From an uncultured Roseateles sp. (GTDB taxonomy: Bacteria > Pseudomonadota > Gammaproteobacteria > Burkholderiales > Burkholderiaceae): a stretch of 64,000 nt of DNA. The notes beneath the pieces are model-generated. The model was not told the DNA's origin. It did no database searches and worked only from the letters and a program-made list of their open reading frames with translations. A program made the position numbers and the translations under genes. Of the stretch, positions 27,725-37,362 are shown one piece after another; within the stretch, counting starts at the first letter, position 1, and every line of letters starts with the position of its first letter. The stretch covers positions 1 through 64,000 of the forward strand of contig CAMPJJ010000004.1 of NCBI GenBank assembly GCA_946886855.1, in the 5' to 3' direction.

Positions 27725-30628
27725 TCAACGGATCGCAGCCTGCAGCTTTCGCACCTCGGCTTGTTGCTCGAAATTCGGTCCCAGGTCCGCCAGGCGTTTG
27801 AGTTCCGCCTCGGCTTCGCCCTTGTTGCCGCCGGCCACGTACAACTGCGCCAGGCGCAGGCGGTACGCAGGAATCGTCGGCGCCTGCTTCACGGCCTCCT
27901 TCTGCACCTCGATGGCCTTCGCATTCTCCCCCTTGGCGGCGAGCGCCTCGGCCAGCGTGTCCATGTAAGGCGGCACATGGGGACGCAGCTTGTTCGCTTG
28001 CTGGGCAAATTTCAAGCCCTCGTCGGCCTTGCCGGCTCGCAGGCGCAGCCAGGCGACGTTGTTGGCGGCCGCCGCGTTCTCCGGATTGGCCGTCAGCACC
28101 GCCTGGTAACGCTGCTCGGCCTCAGGATAACGGCCCGCATTCAGCGCCACGTCGCCGAGGTGATACATGAACAGCTCATCGGACTTGAACTTCGCCAGAT
28201 AGCCGGCGGCCCAGCGGTCGGCCTCGTCCTTCTTGCCGGCCTCGATCAGCGCGCTGTGCAGCGCGATCGCCAGTTCGGTGTTGGGCGTCGTCGCGCCGGC
28301 CTCCGCGGCCAGTTGATCCGCCTTGCGATAGGCCGCGACCGCGGCCGGCGGATCCTTGCGCGCGCGGGCGACGTCGCCCTCCAGCTTCCAGCCCAGGCCG
28401 AATTTCGGCTGCGCCGCCTGCAGGGCCTTGGCGGTCGTCAGCGCCAGATCCGGCAGCCCCAGCTGCAGGCTCTTGTCGACCACCTGGCGGGCCAGTTCCC
28501 CGTCGCCCGGCGCGATGGCCTGGGCGCGCTTGAGCGCCGCGGTCGCCGCGGCCTTGTCGCCCGCCTGGGCATGCAGATCCGCCAGCCGCAGCGGGCCCAG
28601 CGGCGAACGCGGCTGCAGCGTCGCGACCTTGTTGAAGCTGCTGATCGCCTGCTGCCGGTCGCCGGTGGCAGCCTGCACCTGCCCCAGCAGGTCGACGAGC
28701 GACGGGTTGTCGGGGCTCGCCGTCACGCCTTCCTGGGCCAGCGACAGCGCGGTCTTGAAGTCCTTCTTCTCCATCAGCAGGCCGACCGCCGCCTGACGTG
28801 GCGCCGCCTCGTCCGGATGCTGCTTGGCCAGCTCGACCAGGCGCTTGACCGCGCCCTCCTTGTCGATCAGCTGATGGGTCAGTTTCAAGCCCAGGATGGC
28901 CATCTCGGCGCGCAGGTTCTTCGGATCGGCCTTGAGCACCGCCTCATAGCGCTTGACGGCCTGATCGGCCTTGCGATCCTGCAGGTCCAGCGCCGCGAGG
29001 CTGTTGGCGGCGGTCATCGACCCCGGGTCGCGCTTCACCGCTTCCTCGAAGCCGGCCCGCGCACCCGCGCGGTCGCCGCGCAGCAGCGCCAGGCGGCCGC
29101 GCAGCTCGGACGGCGTCGCCGACTTGGGATCCTTCTTCTCCAGCGCCGCGATCGCCTCCGAGGCACCCTCGCTGTCCTTCTTGCGCGCCAGGACGCTGAT
29201 CAATGCGATGTCGGCCGTCGTGCCCTTGTCGTCGGCCGCCAGCTTGCGCAGCGCGGCCAGCCCGGCCGCTTCCTGGCCCTTCTGGATCTGGTTGAGCGCC
29301 AGTCCGACGCGGCTGCGGACGTCGTTGGGATTGGCCTCGGCGGCGCGCGCCAGGAAGCGTTCCGCCTCGGCGCCCTGCCCCTGCTTGAGGCGGATCTCCG
29401 CCGCCAGCGCGAGCGCCTCGGACGAGGTCGCCTTCGCGTCGAGCGCAGGTTGCAACGTGGTCATCGCCTGCTCGGCGTCGCCGCCGCGCAGCTGCAGCTG
29501 GGCCAGGGCCACGCGCGCCGGCTGCGTCTCCGGAGAGGCCTGGATGATCTTGCCGTACTGCGCCTCGGCCTGGCGGAAGTCGCCGTTGGCCTGCGCCACG
29601 CGGCCGGCGAGGAAGAGCGCGCGCTCGTTGGTCGGCGCCGCCTTCAGCAAGGCCTGCGTGAGGTCGTTCGCCTCCTTGACCTGGCCGGAGTCCATCGCGA
29701 AGACCGCGCCGTAGTAGTAGGTCTGCGGATGCTGCGGCGCCGCCGCCTTCATCGCGGCGATGGCCTCCTTGGCGCCCGCCTTGTCGCCGCTGCGCATCAG
29801 CTGGTTGATCAGGCCCGCATGCGCGCCGACCAGCTTCTTGTCGATCTCCAGCGCCTTGCGGAAGCTCGCGACCGATTCCGCCGACGGGGCCTCCGCCAGC
29901 ACCTGCAGCTCGCCCTTGAGCTGCCAGGCCTCCGCAGACTGCGGCGATTTGGCGAGGATGCGATCGACCTCGGCCTGCGCCTCGGGCAACTTGCCCTCGC
30001 TGGTCAGGAGCCGGACGTTGACCAGACGCACCGCCGCGCTGTCGGGCGCCGCACGCAGCGCCGCGTCGGCGGCCCTGCGCGCTTCGGCCATCTTCTGCTT
30101 CGCGACATAGGCGCCGACCAGCGTCGTCTGCAGGTCGGCCTCGTCGGCGGCGTTCTGCAGATGGGCGGTGCCGTAGCGGCCCAGCAGCTCGTCGACCTTG
30201 CCCTGCATCAGCAGCAGACGCACCTGCAGCGCGACCAGCGCGTCGCCGCCGAAGCCCTGCGTCTTGGCCTTGTCGGCCTCGATCGCCGCGCCGGCGACGT
30301 CGCCGCTGTCCAGCAGCGCCTTGGCGAGCAGGTAACGCGCCTCCGCCAGGTTCTCGTCCTTCTGCAGCGCGTTCTTGAGCTGGATGATCGCCGCCTTGTT
30401 GTCCCGCTTCTCCAGATGGCTCTTGGCGGACTTCACCAGGTCCTGCGCGGACTCGCCGAAGCAGCCCGCCAGGAGCAGCGCCGAGCCCACGGCCAGCGCG
30501 GCCGCGCCGCGCCGCAGCGCGCGATGGCCGTCGCGCGGCATGCCGCCACGGGCGTGGCCGGCGTCTTCCACGCCGAGGCCGGCAGGCAGGGATCCGGTCA
30601 TCTTGATGTTCTCAGGCTTGCGGGACAT
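27725..30628 (-). CDS. prsT: PrsT, TPR-repeat lipoprotein of the XrtA/PEP-CTERM system
   Basis: 967 residues. A lipoprotein-type signal ends at L-L-L-A-G-C (lipidated C56), preceded by a long basic leader. The rest is an array of more than 20 tetratricopeptide repeats of about 34 residues, each with the A-x-x-x-Y/L-G-x-x-x-x-A-x-x-x-F spacing (for example A-I-I-Q-L-K-N-A-L-Q-K and A-E-A-Q-Y-G-K-I-I-Q). The length, lipobox and neighbours match PrsT of exosortase loci, an outer-membrane-linked scaffold probably involved in exopolysaccharide or protein export. It is 24 bases after prsR in the same operon. The first ATG is used although it gives a long pre-signal segment; an internal start near M30 is possible. 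Confidence 0.9.
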   Translation of the reverse strand: MSRKPENIKMTGSLPAGLGVEDAGHARGGMPRDGHRALRRGAAALAVGSALLLAGCFGESAQDLVKSAKSHLEKRDNKAAIIQLKNALQKDENLAEARYLLAKALLDSGDVAGAAIEADKAKTQGFGGDALVALQVRLLLMQGKVDELLGRYGTAHLQNAADEADLQTTLVGAYVAKQKMAEARRAADAALRAAPDSAAVRLVNVRLLTSEGKLPEAQAEVDRILAKSPQSAEAWQLKGELQVLAEAPSAESVASFRKALEIDKKLVGAHAGLINQLMRSGDKAGAKEAIAAMKAAAPQHPQTYYYGAVFAMDSGQVKEANDLTQALLKAAPTNERALFLAGRVAQANGDFRQAEAQYGKIIQASPETQPARVALAQLQLRGGDAEQAMTTLQPALDAKATSSEALALAAEIRLKQGQGAEAERFLARAAEANPNDVRSRVGLALNQIQKGQEAAGLAALRKLAADDKGTTADIALISVLARKKDSEGASEAIAALEKKDPKSATPSELRGRLALLRGDRAGARAGFEEAVKRDPGSMTAANSLAALDLQDRKADQAVKRYEAVLKADPKNLRAEMAILGLKLTHQLIDKEGAVKRLVELAKQHPDEAAPRQAAVGLLMEKKDFKTALSLAQEGVTASPDNPSLVDLLGQVQAATGDRQQAISSFNKVATLQPRSPLGPLRLADLHAQAGDKAAATAALKRAQAIAPGDGELARQVVDKSLQLGLPDLALTTAKALQAAQPKFGLGWKLEGDVARARKDPPAAVAAYRKADQLAAEAGATTPNTELAIALHSALIEAGKKDEADRWAAGYLAKFKSDELFMYHLGDVALNAGRYPEAEQRYQAVLTANPENAAAANNVAWLRLRAGKADEGLKFAQQANKLRPHVPPYMDTLAEALAAKGENAKAIEVQKEAVKQAPTIPAYRLRLAQLYVAGGNKGEAEAELKRLADLGPNFEQQAEVRKLQAAIR

Positions 30629-30652
30629 GCGTCGTCTCTTTCCAAAGAATGC

Positions 30653-32020
30653 TCAGGCCTTGACGCCGAGGCGGGCCATCAGATCGTACAGAGTCGGCCG
30701 GCTGACCCCCAGCAGGTCGGCGGCCTTGGCGATGTTGCCGTCGGTGCGCGACAGCGCGGCCACGACGGCCTGGCGCTCGGCGCGCTCGCGCACCGTGCGC
30801 AGGTCGAGGTCGGCGGGGTCCACCGGCGTGTCGCCGCCGGCGGGAACCGGCAGGTTGAGGTCGTCGGCGGTGATGCGCTCGCCGTCGGCCATGATCGACG
30901 CGCGCTTCATGACGTTCTGCAGTTCGCGCACGTTGCCGGGCCAGCGATGGGCCTCGACGGCGCGGATGGCGTCGTCGGCCAGGCGCAGGATCGGGCGGCG
31001 CTGCTCCGACGAGAAACGGCGCAGGAACGCGTGGCTCAGCAGCACCGCGTCGCCGGCACGGTCGCGCAGCGGCGGGATGTCGACCACGATCTCCGCCAGG
31101 CGATAGAACAGGTCTTCGCGGAACAGGTTCTGCTCGATCTTCGCCTTCAGGTCCTGGTGCGTCGCGCCGACGATGCGCACGTCGACCGGGATCTCCTGGC
31201 GACCGCCCAGGCGCTCGATGCTGCGTTCCTGCAGGAAGCGCAGCAGCTTGGCCTGCAGCGGCATCGGCAGGTCGCCGATCTCGTCCAGCATCAAGGTGCC
31301 GCCATGCGCGGTCTCGATCTTGCCGACCGTCGTCTTGGTCGCGCCGGTGAAGGCGCCGCGCTCATAGCCGAACAGCTCGCTCTCGAGCAGCGCCTCGGGG
31401 ATGGCCGCGCAGTTGATCGCGACGAAGCGGCCCTTGCGCTTGGACGCGTCATGCAGCGACTGCGCCAGCACTTCCTTGCCGGTGCCGCTCTCGCCGAGCA
31501 GCAGCACGGTGGCGTCGCTGCCCGAGACGCGCTCGACGGTGCGGCAGATGCGCTGCATCTGCGCGTCGCGCGTGATCAGCTTGCCGGTGGGTTCGCCGTC
31601 CTGCTGGGTCAGCAGGCGCTGGTTCTCCTGCTGCAGCTCGTGCAGGCGCATGGCGCGCTCGACGGTCAGCACCAGCACGTCCGGATCGACCGGCTTGGCC
31701 AGGAAGTCGTAGGCGCCCATGCGGATCGCGCGCAGCGCGTTGGCCTGGTCGTTCTGGCCGGTCAGCACGATGACCTTGGTGCCGGGCTCGAGCTCGATCA
31801 GTTTCTCGAGCAGCCTGAAGCCTTCCGACGTCGAGTCCTGATCGGGCGGGAGTCCGAGGTCCATCGTGACGACCGGCGGCTTGTGGCGGCGGAACTGCAG
31901 CACGGCGCTGGCGACGTCGTCGGCGGTGACGGACTCGAAGCGGTCCATGGACCACTTGAGCTGCTTCTGCAGCGCGAGGTCGTCCTCGACGATCAGCAGC
32001 GAAGGCGGTTGAGCACTCAT
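30653..32020 (-). CDS. prsR: PrsR, sigma-54-dependent response regulator of the PEP-CTERM system
   Basis: NtrC-type activator, 455 residues. Receiver domain 1-125 with D54 in V-T-M-D-L-G-L-P as the phospho-acceptor. The AAA+ domain (about 145-385) has Walker A G-E-S-G-T-G-K-E, the sigma-54 contact loop R-G-A-F-T-G-A, Walker [10 protein letters not shown] and an Arg finger in R-E-D-L-F-Y-R-L. A Fis-type HTH ends the protein ([18 protein letters not shown]). The composition and position between PrsK and PrsT identify it as PrsR, which activates PEP-CTERM protein genes through upstream sigma-54 sites. All functional residues are present. It is 73 bases after prsK. Confidence 0.95.
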   Translation of the reverse strand: MSAQPPSLLIVEDDLALQKQLKWSMDRFESVTADDVASAVLQFRRHKPPVVTMDLGLPPDQDSTSEGFRLLEKLIELEPGTKVIVLTGQNDQANALRAIRMGAYDFLAKPVDPDVLVLTVERAMRLHELQQENQRLLTQQDGEPTGKLITRDAQMQRICRTVERVSGSDATVLLLGESGTGKEVLAQSLHDASKRKGRFVAINCAAIPEALLESELFGYERGAFTGATKTTVGKIETAHGGTLMLDEIGDLPMPLQAKLLRFLQERSIERLGGRQEIPVDVRIVGATHQDLKAKIEQNLFREDLFYRLAEIVVDIPPLRDRAGDAVLLSHAFLRRFSSEQRRPILRLADDAIRAVEAHRWPGNVRELQNVMKRASIMADGERITADDLNLPVPAGGDTPVDPADLDLRTVRERAERQAVVAALSRTDGNIAKAADLLGVSRPTLYDLMARLGVKA

Positions 32021-32093
32021 GGGGATTCCCCCCGCTGCGCGGGGCCGTCCGGGAGGGTGGGCGTGCCGCCTTCAGGCGGCCGTGCGTCGGCAC

Positions 32094-34232
32094 TCATCGC
32101 GCCTCCACCAGACCGGCGTCGCTGCCCGACTGGGCAAAGAACAGCGGCAGCAGGATGGTGACCTTGGTGCCTCTTCCAGGCGCGCTTTCCACGTTGATCT
32201 TTCCTCCGAGTTCCTGCAGGTACTGGTAGCTCTCGTAGGCGCCGATGCCCATGCCCGCCGCCTTCGTCGTCTGGAACGGCTTGAACAGCCGTTGATCGAT
32301 GAACTCCTGCGTCATGCCGCAGCCAGTATCTTCCACTTCCACCTGCGCATGGCTGCCCACGCGCTGCAATCGCAGCGTGACGCGGCCGTCGATCGGCGTC
32401 GCGTCCAGCGCGTTCTGCACGACGTGACCGAGCACGCGCTCGATGCGTTCCTCATGACCGCGCGCGCTGACCTCGTCGCGCAGTTCCAGCTCCAGCGCGC
32501 GGCCCTTGCTCACGGCCGCCGCGGCCAGCCGCCGCGCGATCGCCGTCAGCGCCACGCCGCCGGCGCTGCCGTGGTGCGGCTTGTCGCCCTCGCGCAATTG
32601 CAGCATCAGCTGGCGCATCTTCTCCAGCGAGTTGTCCACCGTGTCCAGCATGTCCTGCTGGAATTCGGGGTTGTCCCGCAGCCGCTTGGCGTTCTTCATC
32701 ATCAGCGACAGCTGCGTGACGATGTTCTTGAGGTCGTGCACGACGAAGGCGGACATGCGGTTGAAGGCCTCGAACTTGCGCGCCTCCAGCAAAGCCTCCG
32801 CGGCCTGCATCTGCGCGAGGTAGCTGGCCGCCTGCTGGGCCGCGGTGCGCAGCAGGTCGCGCACTTCCCAGTTCAGCTCCAGCCGCGTGCGCGGCTGACC
32901 CAGGATCACCCAGCCCGTCAGCGTGCCGGCGTTGAGCAGCGGGATGAGCAGCCAATGGCGCGCATCGCCGGCGATCGCCTCGGGCAGCGGCGCATGTTCA
33001 TAGGCGGCCGGATCGCGGCGCCATTCGTCGAGGTCGACGATCCACGCGCGCTCCTGCAGCAGGCGCAGCAATGGCTCGTCGGCGGTCAGCGGCTGGCGGT
33101 CGTCGTTGAGGTTCCAGCGCGCGGCCTGCTGGTACTCCGCGCCGGCGACCGTCGTCGGCGCGCGGCGCAGCCAGAGCGCGCCCGCCGGGCTCTCCACCAG
33201 ATGCGCCAGTCCGCGGATCACCGATTCGCCCAGCTCCGTCGGCGACGCGCTGGCCGACAGCATCGCGGTGAAGCGCAGCCATTCCTGCCGGTAGTCGTAG
33301 CGGTAGCTGAAGAAATGCTTGCTGATGTAGACGCGCAGCTTCGCGCGCAAGGAGCCCGACAGCCCCATCGTCAAGAGCGCCAGCACGCCCACCGCGAGCA
33401 GCACCTGCTGCAGCGCGCGGCCCCATTCGCCGCCGGTGTAGCGCACGTAGTAGCCGATGCCGGACACGCCGAGCAGGTACACGCCGACGATCAGCAGCGT
33501 CGCGGAGTGGAAGGCCGCGGTGCGCGAGACATGGAGCTTGTCCAGCCATTTCTTGTGCCGGCGGCTGGCCAGCCACAGCAGCGGCACGGCCAGGGTGTGC
33601 ACGGCGGCGCGCACGCTCAGGGCGTCGCCGTCGAACTGCGCGAACAGCGAGGCCTGCGAGAACACGAACACGTCGAAGGCGAAGACGGCGCCCAGGCCGA
33701 GACTGACCGGCTTGGCGTTCCATCGCGCGTCGCTGTCGATGTTGCGCAGCATCTGCTCGATCAGCACCAGCCCGAACACGCCCAGGCCCAGCCAGGCCAT
33801 CGTCATCGGACGCTGCATCGCGGCCAGCGGCGCATCGCCCCAGTAGCGCCACAGCGGCAACGCGATCGCGGCGGCCACGCCGGCCCAGGCCAGCCACTGC
33901 AGCGGGCGCGCGACGCCGGCGCTGCGCGCACGGCCGTCGTCGTCGCGCGACTCGATCAGCGCCAGGATGAAGGAGAACCAGGCGCCGTAGCGCAGCGCGT
34001 CGCAGACGGGGAGCAGCACCAGCGTGGGCCACTCGTGGCCGGCCAGCCAGCCCTGCTCCGACGCGGCGTCAAGGCCGGCCCAGAGGGCCGTGAGCAGCAG
34101 CGCCGCCTGCAGCCGCAGCGCGCGGCGGCGGTGCTGGCCGAACTGGGGCAGCACCACGACCGCCAGGGCCAGGTGCGCGAATACCGCGACGATCCCCGAC
34201 GCGGCGCCGAGGCTCAGGGTGTTGGCCCACAT
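32094..34232 (-). CDS. prsK: PrsK, membrane histidine kinase of the XrtA/PEP-CTERM system
   Basis: 712 residues. About ten transmembrane helices fill the first 310 residues, followed by a GAF-like domain (about 330-480), then a kinase core. The phospho-accepting His is in F-V-V-H-D-L-K-N-I-V-T-Q-L, an unusual H box shared by PrsK proteins, and the ATPase domain has V-Q-N-A-L-D-A-T (N box), V-E-D-T-G-C-G-M and G-M-G-I-G-A-Y-E-S. It phosphorylates PrsR and its stimulus is unknown. It sits 83 bases after the sugar phosphotransferase gene, and a small hairpin lies in the 73 bases between it and prsR. Confidence 0.94.
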   Translation of the reverse strand: MWANTLSLGAASGIVAVFAHLALAVVVLPQFGQHRRRALRLQAALLLTALWAGLDAASEQGWLAGHEWPTLVLLPVCDALRYGAWFSFILALIESRDDDGRARSAGVARPLQWLAWAGVAAAIALPLWRYWGDAPLAAMQRPMTMAWLGLGVFGLVLIEQMLRNIDSDARWNAKPVSLGLGAVFAFDVFVFSQASLFAQFDGDALSVRAAVHTLAVPLLWLASRRHKKWLDKLHVSRTAAFHSATLLIVGVYLLGVSGIGYYVRYTGGEWGRALQQVLLAVGVLALLTMGLSGSLRAKLRVYISKHFFSYRYDYRQEWLRFTAMLSASASPTELGESVIRGLAHLVESPAGALWLRRAPTTVAGAEYQQAARWNLNDDRQPLTADEPLLRLLQERAWIVDLDEWRRDPAAYEHAPLPEAIAGDARHWLLIPLLNAGTLTGWVILGQPRTRLELNWEVRDLLRTAAQQAASYLAQMQAAEALLEARKFEAFNRMSAFVVHDLKNIVTQLSLMMKNAKRLRDNPEFQQDMLDTVDNSLEKMRQLMLQLREGDKPHHGSAGGVALTAIARRLAAAAVSKGRALELELRDEVSARGHEERIERVLGHVVQNALDATPIDGRVTLRLQRVGSHAQVEVEDTGCGMTQEFIDQRLFKPFQTTKAAGMGIGAYESYQYLQELGGKINVESAPGRGTKVTILLPLFFAQSGSDAGLVEAR

Positions 34233-34315
34233 GGATCAAGGTCCCGGCGCGTGCGCCGCGATCAGGCACGGGCGCTGGAACGCGACGCCCGGAGCGGGAC
34301 GCTCCGCCGTCGCGC

Positions 34316-35692
34316 TCAGCGCGCCCCCCGGCCCGTCAGGACCACCGCCACCGTCTCGAGCATGATCAACAGGTCGAGGAACAGCGTGTGGTTCTTGACG
34401 TAGTACAGGTCGTACTGGAGCTTCTCCAGCGAGTCTTCGATGGTCGATCCGTATTCGTAGCGGACCTGCGCCCAGCCGGTCACGCCCGGCTTCACGCTGT
34501 GGCGCACCGCGTAATACGGGATCTGCGCGACCAGTTCGTCGACGAAGAACGGACGCTCGGGACGCGGGCCGACCATGCTCATCTCGCCGCGCAGCACGTT
34601 GATCAGCTGCGGCAGCTCGTCGATGCGGACCTTGCGGATGAAGTTGCCGACGCGCGTCACGCGGGCGTCGTTCTTGGTCGCCCACTGGGGACGGCCGTCC
34701 TTCTCGGCGTCGTTGCGCATGCTGCGGAACTTGATCACCTTGAAGGTCGCGCCGTTCAGGCCGACGCGTTCCTGCGTGTAGAAGATCCCGCCGGGCGATT
34801 CCAGCTTGATGAGCAGCGCGGTGACGACCATGATCGGCGCGGTCGCGACCAGCAGCACCAGCGAGGACACCAGGTCGAAGGCGCGCTTCACGGCGCTGCG
34901 CAGCACGCCCTGATTGAAGCCGTCGCCGAAGATCAGCCAGCCGGCGTGGACGTGGCTGATCTTGATCTGCGCGAGCGTCTTCTCGAAGTAGGTGGCCAGG
35001 TCCACGACGCGGATGCCGTAGAGCTTGCAGTCCAGCAGCTGGCGCAGCGGCATGCTGCCGCCGCGGCGCTCGGACAGGGCGACGACGATCTCGTCCACGC
35101 CCAGGCGCATCGCGGCATCGGTGAGGCTCTCCGCGCCCAGCAGTTCGTGCGCGGGCACCTGCGGGTCGACCTCGTTCGGGCCGGGCAGGAAACCGACGAT
35201 GTGCGCGTGCGGATCGGCGGCGCGCAGGCTCTCGCTGACGGCCAGCGCGGCGTGGCCGCTGCCGAAGATCAGGATCTTGGTCCGGCCGGCGCCCTGGGCG
35301 CCCGAGTGCGCGGCGTACACGCGGTGCACCATGACCAGCGCGACGGCCAGCATGGCGGTCGTGGTCAGCAGGTCGCGGTGGGAGACGGTGGCGGGGACCA
35401 GGCTGAACAGGCCGTAGGCCAGCGGCAGGCCGATCAGCAGCGCGAAGAGCGCGCGGGCGCAGGACTGCGTCAGCGAGCGCTTGTGGGATTGGGAGTAGAG
35501 GCCGGACGCGGAGTTGATGACGAACATGCCGCCGGCGAGGGAGAGGCCGTAGGACGCGGCGAAGCTCACCATGTGCTCGCTGCTGCCCTGGCTCAACGCG
35601 ACCGCGAACACCGCCGCCACGATCAGGCCCAGGTCGAACAGCACCTGAACCAGGGTACGACGATGAAGGTAATGGTTGAAAATTCGAATCAT
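34316..35692 (-). CDS. XrtA-associated polyprenyl sugar-phosphate transferase (TIGR03013 type)
   Basis: Membrane enzyme that transfers a sugar phosphate to undecaprenyl phosphate, starting exopolysaccharide repeat synthesis. About 458 residues: four or five N-terminal helices (10-120), a central CoA-binding-like Rossmann domain (about 130-250), one helix near 270-290, then the bacterial sugar transferase domain with K-R-A-F-D-L-V, E-R-V-G-L-N-G, F-K-V-I-K-F-R-S-M and the D-E-L-P-Q-L-I-N-V-L-R-G-E-M-S-M-V-G-P-R-P-E-R signature. The ATG at 35692 is chosen over a TTG twelve bases upstream. It is the first gene of the prs operon, so the 500-base gap upstream should hold the promoter. Confidence 0.93.
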   Translation of the reverse strand: MIRIFNHYLHRRTLVQVLFDLGLIVAAVFAVALSQGSSEHMVSFAASYGLSLAGGMFVINSASGLYSQSHKRSLTQSCARALFALLIGLPLAYGLFSLVPATVSHRDLLTTTAMLAVALVMVHRVYAAHSGAQGAGRTKILIFGSGHAALAVSESLRAADPHAHIVGFLPGPNEVDPQVPAHELLGAESLTDAAMRLGVDEIVVALSERRGGSMPLRQLLDCKLYGIRVVDLATYFEKTLAQIKISHVHAGWLIFGDGFNQGVLRSAVKRAFDLVSSLVLLVATAPIMVVTALLIKLESPGGIFYTQERVGLNGATFKVIKFRSMRNDAEKDGRPQWATKNDARVTRVGNFIRKVRIDELPQLINVLRGEMSMVGPRPERPFFVDELVAQIPYYAVRHSVKPGVTGWAQVRYEYGSTIEDSLEKLQYDLYYVKNHTLFLDLLIMLETVAVVLTGRGAR

Positions 35693-36126
35693 GCCCGTCC
35701 CCAAAGCTGGTCACGGCATCCTCTTGGGATGCTGTCGCCGACCCGGGTGAACCTCTCAGGACTGCTCTTCGCGAACGCCGCTTCCGCCCGAGGAAGCCCC
35801 ATTCGCTGCGGGGGGCATCATGCCTCCCACCCCCAGGCTTGAAAGCCCCCTGTTTGCAGGGGCGTCCGCCTTGCAATCCGGCTCGGTTGAACCCGTCTCG
35901 CCGACCGCCGCTGGATCCCCGAATCGACCCGGCGGCACGTTGACGGGGGCCATTGTCTGTAGGCCCAGTTAGGTGCAAACCCCCTGACTGAATGCTTTGA
36001 GGGGCTCTCGTGCGGGAATGCACGTGAGTGAGGGGGGGACCCCTCGATCAGGGGACAGGCGGGTGTCGTCCCGACGTCGTCCTGTCAGAGAGACCGCGTG
36101 AAGCGGCAACGACCCGGCGACGGACG
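35693..36126. other. Gene-free region upstream of the prs operon, rich in inverted repeats
   Basis: About 430 bases with no credible gene. It should contain the promoter of the minus-strand operon. Several short inverted repeats are visible: CCCCTG/CAGGGG around TTTG near 35850-35866, GGCTT/AAAGCC just before it, CCCCT/AGGGG near 35980-36003, CGTGC/GCACG near 36009-36024, and CCCCT/AGGGG then ACAGG/CCTGT near 36040-36090. No known riboswitch class matched by eye, and no sigma-54 motif was found facing the operon. Confidence 0.5.
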
Positions 36127-36154
36127 AAAAAAAACGCCCACCGGAGTGGGCGTT
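36127..36154 (-). terminator. Rho-independent terminator of the binding-protein gene
   Basis: A 9-bp stem (AACGCCCAC at 36133-36141 with GTGGGCGTT at 36146-36154) with a 4-base loop, followed on the minus strand by eight T residues. It lies about 65 bases after the stop. Confidence 0.93.
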
Positions 36155-36183
36155 CTGTGGCCTGCATGACCTTGGCGACTTCC

Positions 36184-36205
36184 GGAACCTTCCAGGGAAG
36201 GTTCC
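36184..36205 (-). other. Second hairpin just after the binding-protein gene
   Basis: A near-perfect 10-bp inverted repeat (GGAACCTTCC / GGAAGGTTCC) with almost no loop, 15 bases after the stop and before the main terminator. There is no T run, so it is an mRNA 3' structure rather than a terminator. Confidence 0.6.
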
Positions 36206-36219
36206 GTGCGGTCGGTGGA

Positions 36220-37362
36220 TCAGCGCACGACGGCGAGCTGCTCGCGGTTGCCACCCTTGTAGGTGTACAGGGTCAGCGCGCCGTTCTTGATGTCGCCCTT
36301 GGCGTCGAACGCGATCGTGCCGGTCACACCCTTGAAGTCGGCCGTCTTGGCCAGCACCGGCAGGTAGACCTTCGGATCGGCGGACTTGGCCTTGACCATG
36401 GCGTCGACCATCACGTTGACCGCGTCATAGACGTACGGGGCGTAGATCTGGACCTCGACCTTGTACTTGTCCTTGAACTTGGCCTTGAAGGCGTCCAGCG
36501 ACTTCTTCGACTCGCCTTCCACGCCGCCCGCTTCCGCGCAGACGACCTGGCTGTCGGAGATGGTGCCGGCGGACAGCTTGGGCAGTTCGGCCGTGCAGAT
36601 GCCGTCGCCGCCCATGAACTTGGCTTCGATGCCCAGCTGCTTCATCTGGCGCAGCATCGGGCCGGCGACGGCGTCCATGCCGCCGAAGAAGACGACGTCG
36701 GGCTTCTTGCCCTTCAAGGAGGTCAGGATGGCGGTGAAGTCCGTGGCCTTGTCGTTGGTGAATTCACGACCGACGACCTTGCCGCCCGCGGCCTTGACGC
36801 CCTTCTCGAACTCGTCGGCGACGCCCTGGCCGTAGGCGGTGCGGTCGTCGATGACGGCGATGGACTTGCCCTTCAGCGAGGTCACCGCGTACTTGCCCAG
36901 CGTGCCGCCCAGGTGCACGTCGTCAGCCACGACGCGGAACGCCGTCTTGTAGCCGTTGCGGGTGTACTTGGGGTTGGTCGCCGACGGCGAGATCTGCGGG
37001 ATGCCGGCGTCGCTGTAGATCTTGGACGCGGGGATGGTCGTGCCCGAGTTCAGGTGGCCGATCACGCCGTTGACCTTGGAGTCGACCAGCTTCTGGGCGG
37101 CTGCGGTGCCCTGCTTCGGATCGCCGGCGTCGTCTTCGGCCAGCAGTTCGAACTTGACCTTCTTGCCGCCGATCGTCACGCCCTTGGCGTTCAGCTCGTC
37201 GATGGCCATCTTGGCGCCCAGTTCATTGTCCTTGCCCAGGTGCGCGATGGCGCCGCTGGTGGGACCCACGTGGCCGATCTTGACCACCGCATCCTGCGCC
37301 AGGGCGGCGCCGCTTGCGGCAATGGCGATTGCGCCCACGATCACATTCAGCTTGGATTGCAT
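36220..37362 (-). CDS. Branched-chain amino acid ABC transporter substrate-binding protein
   Basis: Periplasmic LivJ/LivK-type receptor, 380 residues. The signal peptide is 22 residues, cleaved at A-L-A-Q. The mature protein opens V-V-K-I-G-H-V-G-P-T-S-G-A-I-A-H-L-G-K-D, the typical ligand-site start, with G-V-I-G-H-L-N-S-G-T-T-I-P-A near residue 100 and I-D-D-R-T-A-Y-G-Q-G near 165. It is monocistronic with its own strong terminator; no permease or ATPase genes (LivHMGF) are next to it, so it serves a transporter encoded elsewhere. An inverted repeat lies 34-49 bases upstream of the start. Confidence 0.93.
   Translation of the reverse strand: MQSKLNVIVGAIAIAASGAALAQDAVVKIGHVGPTSGAIAHLGKDNELGAKMAIDELNAKGVTIGGKKVKFELLAEDDAGDPKQGTAAAQKLVDSKVNGVIGHLNSGTTIPASKIYSDAGIPQISPSATNPKYTRNGYKTAFRVVADDVHLGGTLGKYAVTSLKGKSIAVIDDRTAYGQGVADEFEKGVKAAGGKVVGREFTNDKATDFTAILTSLKGKKPDVVFFGGMDAVAGPMLRQMKQLGIEAKFMGGDGICTAELPKLSAGTISDSQVVCAEAGGVEGESKKSLDAFKAKFKDKYKVEVQIYAPYVYDAVNVMVDAMVKAKSADPKVYLPVLAKTADFKGVTGTIAFDAKGDIKNGALTLYTYKGGNREQLAVVR

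Noticed and set aside
27608..32161. Open frame of about 1500 codons on the plus strand opposite prsT and prsR
   Set aside because: Arg/Leu/Gln-rich shadow of the TPR gene with no domain pattern.
35693..35880. Possible cyclic-di-GMP riboswitch leader of the sugar phosphotransferase gene
   Set aside because: The conserved core sequences of known classes are not present on the minus strand.
35862..35882. GG-N10-GC sigma-54-like motif on the plus strand near the prs operon
   Set aside because: It points away from the operon and no plus-strand gene follows; chance match in GC-rich DNA.
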